Shown piece after piece: positions 14,265 to 15,967 of a DNA stretch of 15,967 nt. Positions within the stretch are counted from its first letter, which is position 1; each line of letters opens with the position of its first letter. The notes beneath the pieces are model-generated. The model was not told the DNA's origin. It made no database searches and saw only the letters and a program-made list of their open reading frames with translations. The translations under genes were made by a program, and so were the position numbers. This DNA is from Bacteroidota bacterium (lineage in GTDB: Bacteria; Bacteroidota; Bacteroidia; Cytophagales; Cyclobacteriaceae): NCBI GenBank assembly GCA_023412765.1, contig JAEZBX010000162.1:1-15967 (forward strand). The letters run 5' to 3'.

Positions 14265-14981
14265 TCAACTATTAGCGCGTAGTAGCGAGTCGACGATTTC
14301 TTTGAAATTTCTACCTATTGGAATTGAGACGGAACCGAGTTCGATCTTATTCCTGTGAACCACTTCAATCCTTGGCCGGGCGACAATAAATGACTTATGC
14401 ACGCGGACAAAGTAATTCGTTGGTAAGTATTCTTCACAGGCCTTGATTGATCCCTTCACTACGTATTTACTTTCATCCGTATGTAGAATGGTATAGTCTT
14501 TTAGTCCCTGTGCGAATACTATTCTGCGATAGTCGAGCAGTACTTTTTTAGTGCCCGTTTTGATTAAAATCTTGTGTGCATTATCAGGAGAGATTGCGTC
14601 ACTTGTCTCACCCGATCTGACCAGTCTCAGAAAATCGACTGCTCGTTTAATTGAACTTGTAAATCGATTCAACTCTATTGGCTTAAGCAGGTAATCCATT
14701 ACCCCAAGCTCGAATCCTTCCAAGGCATAGTCTCTGAAGGCGGTAGTGACAATGGTTAACGGTTTATGTTCAAGCGACTTGAGAAAGTCCAATCCATTGA
14801 TCTCAGGCATTTGAACATCCAGCAGGATTAGGTCCGTTGTGTGATCTGCAAGGTAATCGCTCGCATCTTTGGCATTGTGAAAAGATCCGACTAATTGAAT
14901 TTCAGGTGTATGTTGAAGATGACTCTTCAGCACGTCGTGAGATAAAGGCTCGTCGTCGATAATGATACAGGAAAATTTCAT
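14265..14981 (-). CDS. LytTR-family response regulator
   Basis: 238 residues. The receiver domain (1-120) has the acidic pair D9/D10, the phospho-acceptor D55 in LILLDVQMPEING, T79/T80 and K100 in DYLLKPIEL. The LytTR DNA-binding domain (about 137-236) shows ILIKTGTKKVLLDYRRIVFAQGLKDYTILHT, then the VKGSIKACEEYLP segment and YFVRVHKSFIVARPRIEVV, ending IPIGRNFKEIV. Phosphorylation by the adjoining kinase should drive binding to direct repeats at target promoters. The ATG at 14981-14979 overlaps the kinase TGA by four bases (ATGA), which implies translational coupling. A CCTGG/CCAGG hairpin sits at 14244-14256, after the stop, without a T run. Targets are not indicated in the window. Confidence 0.93.
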   Translation of the reverse strand: MKFSCIIIDDEPLSHDVLKSHLQHTPEIQLVGSFHNAKDASDYLADHTTDLILLDVQMPEINGLDFLKSLEHKPLTIVTTAFRDYALEGFELGVMDYLLKPIELNRFTSSIKRAVDFLRLVRSGETSDAISPDNAHKILIKTGTKKVLLDYRRIVFAQGLKDYTILHTDESKYVVKGSIKACEEYLPTNYFVRVHKSFIVARPRIEVVHRNKIELGSVSIPIGRNFKEIVDSLLRANS

Positions 14982-15967
14982 GCTTCAATGGTTGAGGCCA
15001 ATTCCTTCGCACCTGTTTGCCGGCCATTGCGTGGCTTGCCAAATTGATCCCTGATCTCCAGTTTCACATGATAGTTAATAGAATCATCATATATCTCCAG
15101 AAGATGTTTTTTCGGATAAAAAAGCTCCAAACGTTTCGTCAGGTTGGTTAGTCCAAGACTTTGATGAAACTGTTGCCGGTGCTTCAAAGCCTTGTAATTA
15201 TTTTTTACCGTAAAAGTAAGATGATCCAAGGCTGCTATAAGTTTAATCTCTAGATACGCTCCTTCGATCATCTGATTTACGCCATGTTTAAATGCATTTT
15301 CCACAAGTGGAAGAAAAAGCAATGGTTCGACCAACTGGTTCGTGATCTCTCCCTCAATTTTGAACTCTATCAAAGCGTTGTTCCCTTGCCGTATTCGTTC
15401 CATCTCAATGTAATTTGAAAGGTATTCGAGGTCGCTTTTTAACAGGACTTTGGTGCCCTCCAATTCATACAACATGTAGTCCATTATGCGCGAAAGCCGA
15501 ACTATAAGTTCCGGTGTTTTTGGTGACTGCTTGAGCGAGAGGCCGTAAATGTTATTTAGTGTATTGAATAAGAAGTGGGGATTGATCTGCGCTCTCAGGT
15601 AATTCACCTCAGCACGCAATTTCTCCAATGACATTTGTTCCATTAGTTTTTGCTGCTGCATATATTGTTTTAGTCTGAATAGCAGGAAACTTATTACAGT
15701 ATAGCGGGAAAAATTGATGATGTAATACACCGTATAGTCGATGATGCGGTTTTCGCGGCCAAGCACCGCCGTGATATCCGTCTCCATCTTAAGACAACTA
15801 AGTGTATATATAGCCGAAAGCCCCAGTAGCCAGAAGGCAAACAGCATATATCTGCCACGTTGATACAGGCGCTCAATGAGGACGTAGATTACAAAGTACA
15901 CGATGACGATTAACAAGCCATCAGCTACCGCGATACAATAAAGTAGCAGATCCAAATGGTCGTCAAT
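14978..15967 (-). CDS. LytS-type sensor histidine kinase, 5' end cut by the window
   Basis: The reading frame is open to the right edge. The first possible start inside is a TTG at 15955-15953 (325 codons to the stop), but four more sense codons lie upstream, so the real start may be outside. From that TTG, three to four membrane helices span about 7-27, 36-55 and 73-95. The His_kinase domain follows: QINPHFLFNTLNNIYGLSL with the phospho-accepting H127, the N box PLVENAFKHG (N220 region), and SLGLTNLTKRLELFY in place of the usual G-box. This is the short membrane-anchored kinase type common in Bacteroidota, normally paired with LytTR regulators. The TGA overlaps the regulator ATG. The signal is unknown, and no extracellular sensor domain is visible. 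Confidence 0.9.
   Translation of the reverse strand: MDDHLDLLLYCIAVADGLLIVIVYFVIYVLIERLYQRGRYMLFAFWLLGLSAIYTLSCLKMETDITAVLGRENRIIDYTVYYIINFSRYTVISFLLFRLKQYMQQQKLMEQMSLEKLRAEVNYLRAQINPHFLFNTLNNIYGLSLKQSPKTPELIVRLSRIMDYMLYELEGTKVLLKSDLEYLSNYIEMERIRQGNNALIEFKIEGEITNQLVEPLLFLPLVENAFKHGVNQMIEGAYLEIKLIAALDHLTFTVKNNYKALKHRQQFHQSLGLTNLTKRLELFYPKKHLLEIYDDSINYHVKLEIRDQFGKPRNGRQTGAKELASTIEA

Overview
The window looks like a chromosomal piece of a Bacteroidota bacterium, most likely of the Cytophagales (a Chryseolinea- or Ohtaekwangia-like relative; the genus is inference). Reasons: a type IX secretion (Por) C-terminal sorting domain on a secreted Asp-box propeller protein, a LytS-type kinase with LytTR regulator pair, signal peptides ending in ...GQ/...SQ, no obvious Shine-Dalgarno sequences, and AT-rich intergenic regions. 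No rRNA, tRNA, CRISPR array, insertion sequence or phage gene was recognised. Most genes lie on the minus strand.

Layout. Positions 1-142 hold the 5' end of a minus-strand J-domain (DnaJ-like) gene. From 518 to 5145 five minus-strand genes follow: a BASS/YfeH-type transporter, a secreted DUF4440/SnoaL-fold protein, an AraC-type regulator, a cupin protein, and a HisC-like PLP aminotransferase with a twin-arginine-like leader. Divergent from it at 5404 is a plus-strand protein joining a DUF2652, class III cyclase-like domain to an SRPBCC domain. A small DoxX-like membrane protein (6629-7045) ends at a clear intrinsic terminator. A 760-residue T9SS cargo protein (7266-9548) is divergent from a secreted TPR protein (9986-10849), across a 437-bp spacer with several dyads. 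That gene converges on an unrecognised 480-residue secreted protein (10883-12325). A decayed TonB C-terminal domain (12603-12844, plus) converges on a secreted DJ-1/PfpI-TPR fusion (12876-14114). The right edge is a LytTR regulator translationally coupled to a LytS-type kinase, whose 5' end is cut by the window.

The most distinctive signal is not a gene. Between 300 and 4017 the spacers carry short degenerate arrays with a strict 7-nt period. The heptamer word differs from array to array (GGAATAR, GGTATAG, ACTCTNN, GAATGCA, GAACANN, AAACCTT). The arrays sit just 3' of four of the five minus-strand genes in that stretch, some form opposed inverted pairs, and one supplies the stop codon of the aminotransferase gene. 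They resemble, in period only, the heptanucleotide STRR repeats known from heterocystous cyanobacteria.

The genes do not form one pathway. The coherent units are the kinase/regulator pair at the right edge and, possibly, the AraC regulator with the DUF4440 gene just downstream of it. The rest look like independently transcribed envelope, stress or transport genes. No defence system or biosynthetic cluster is visible.
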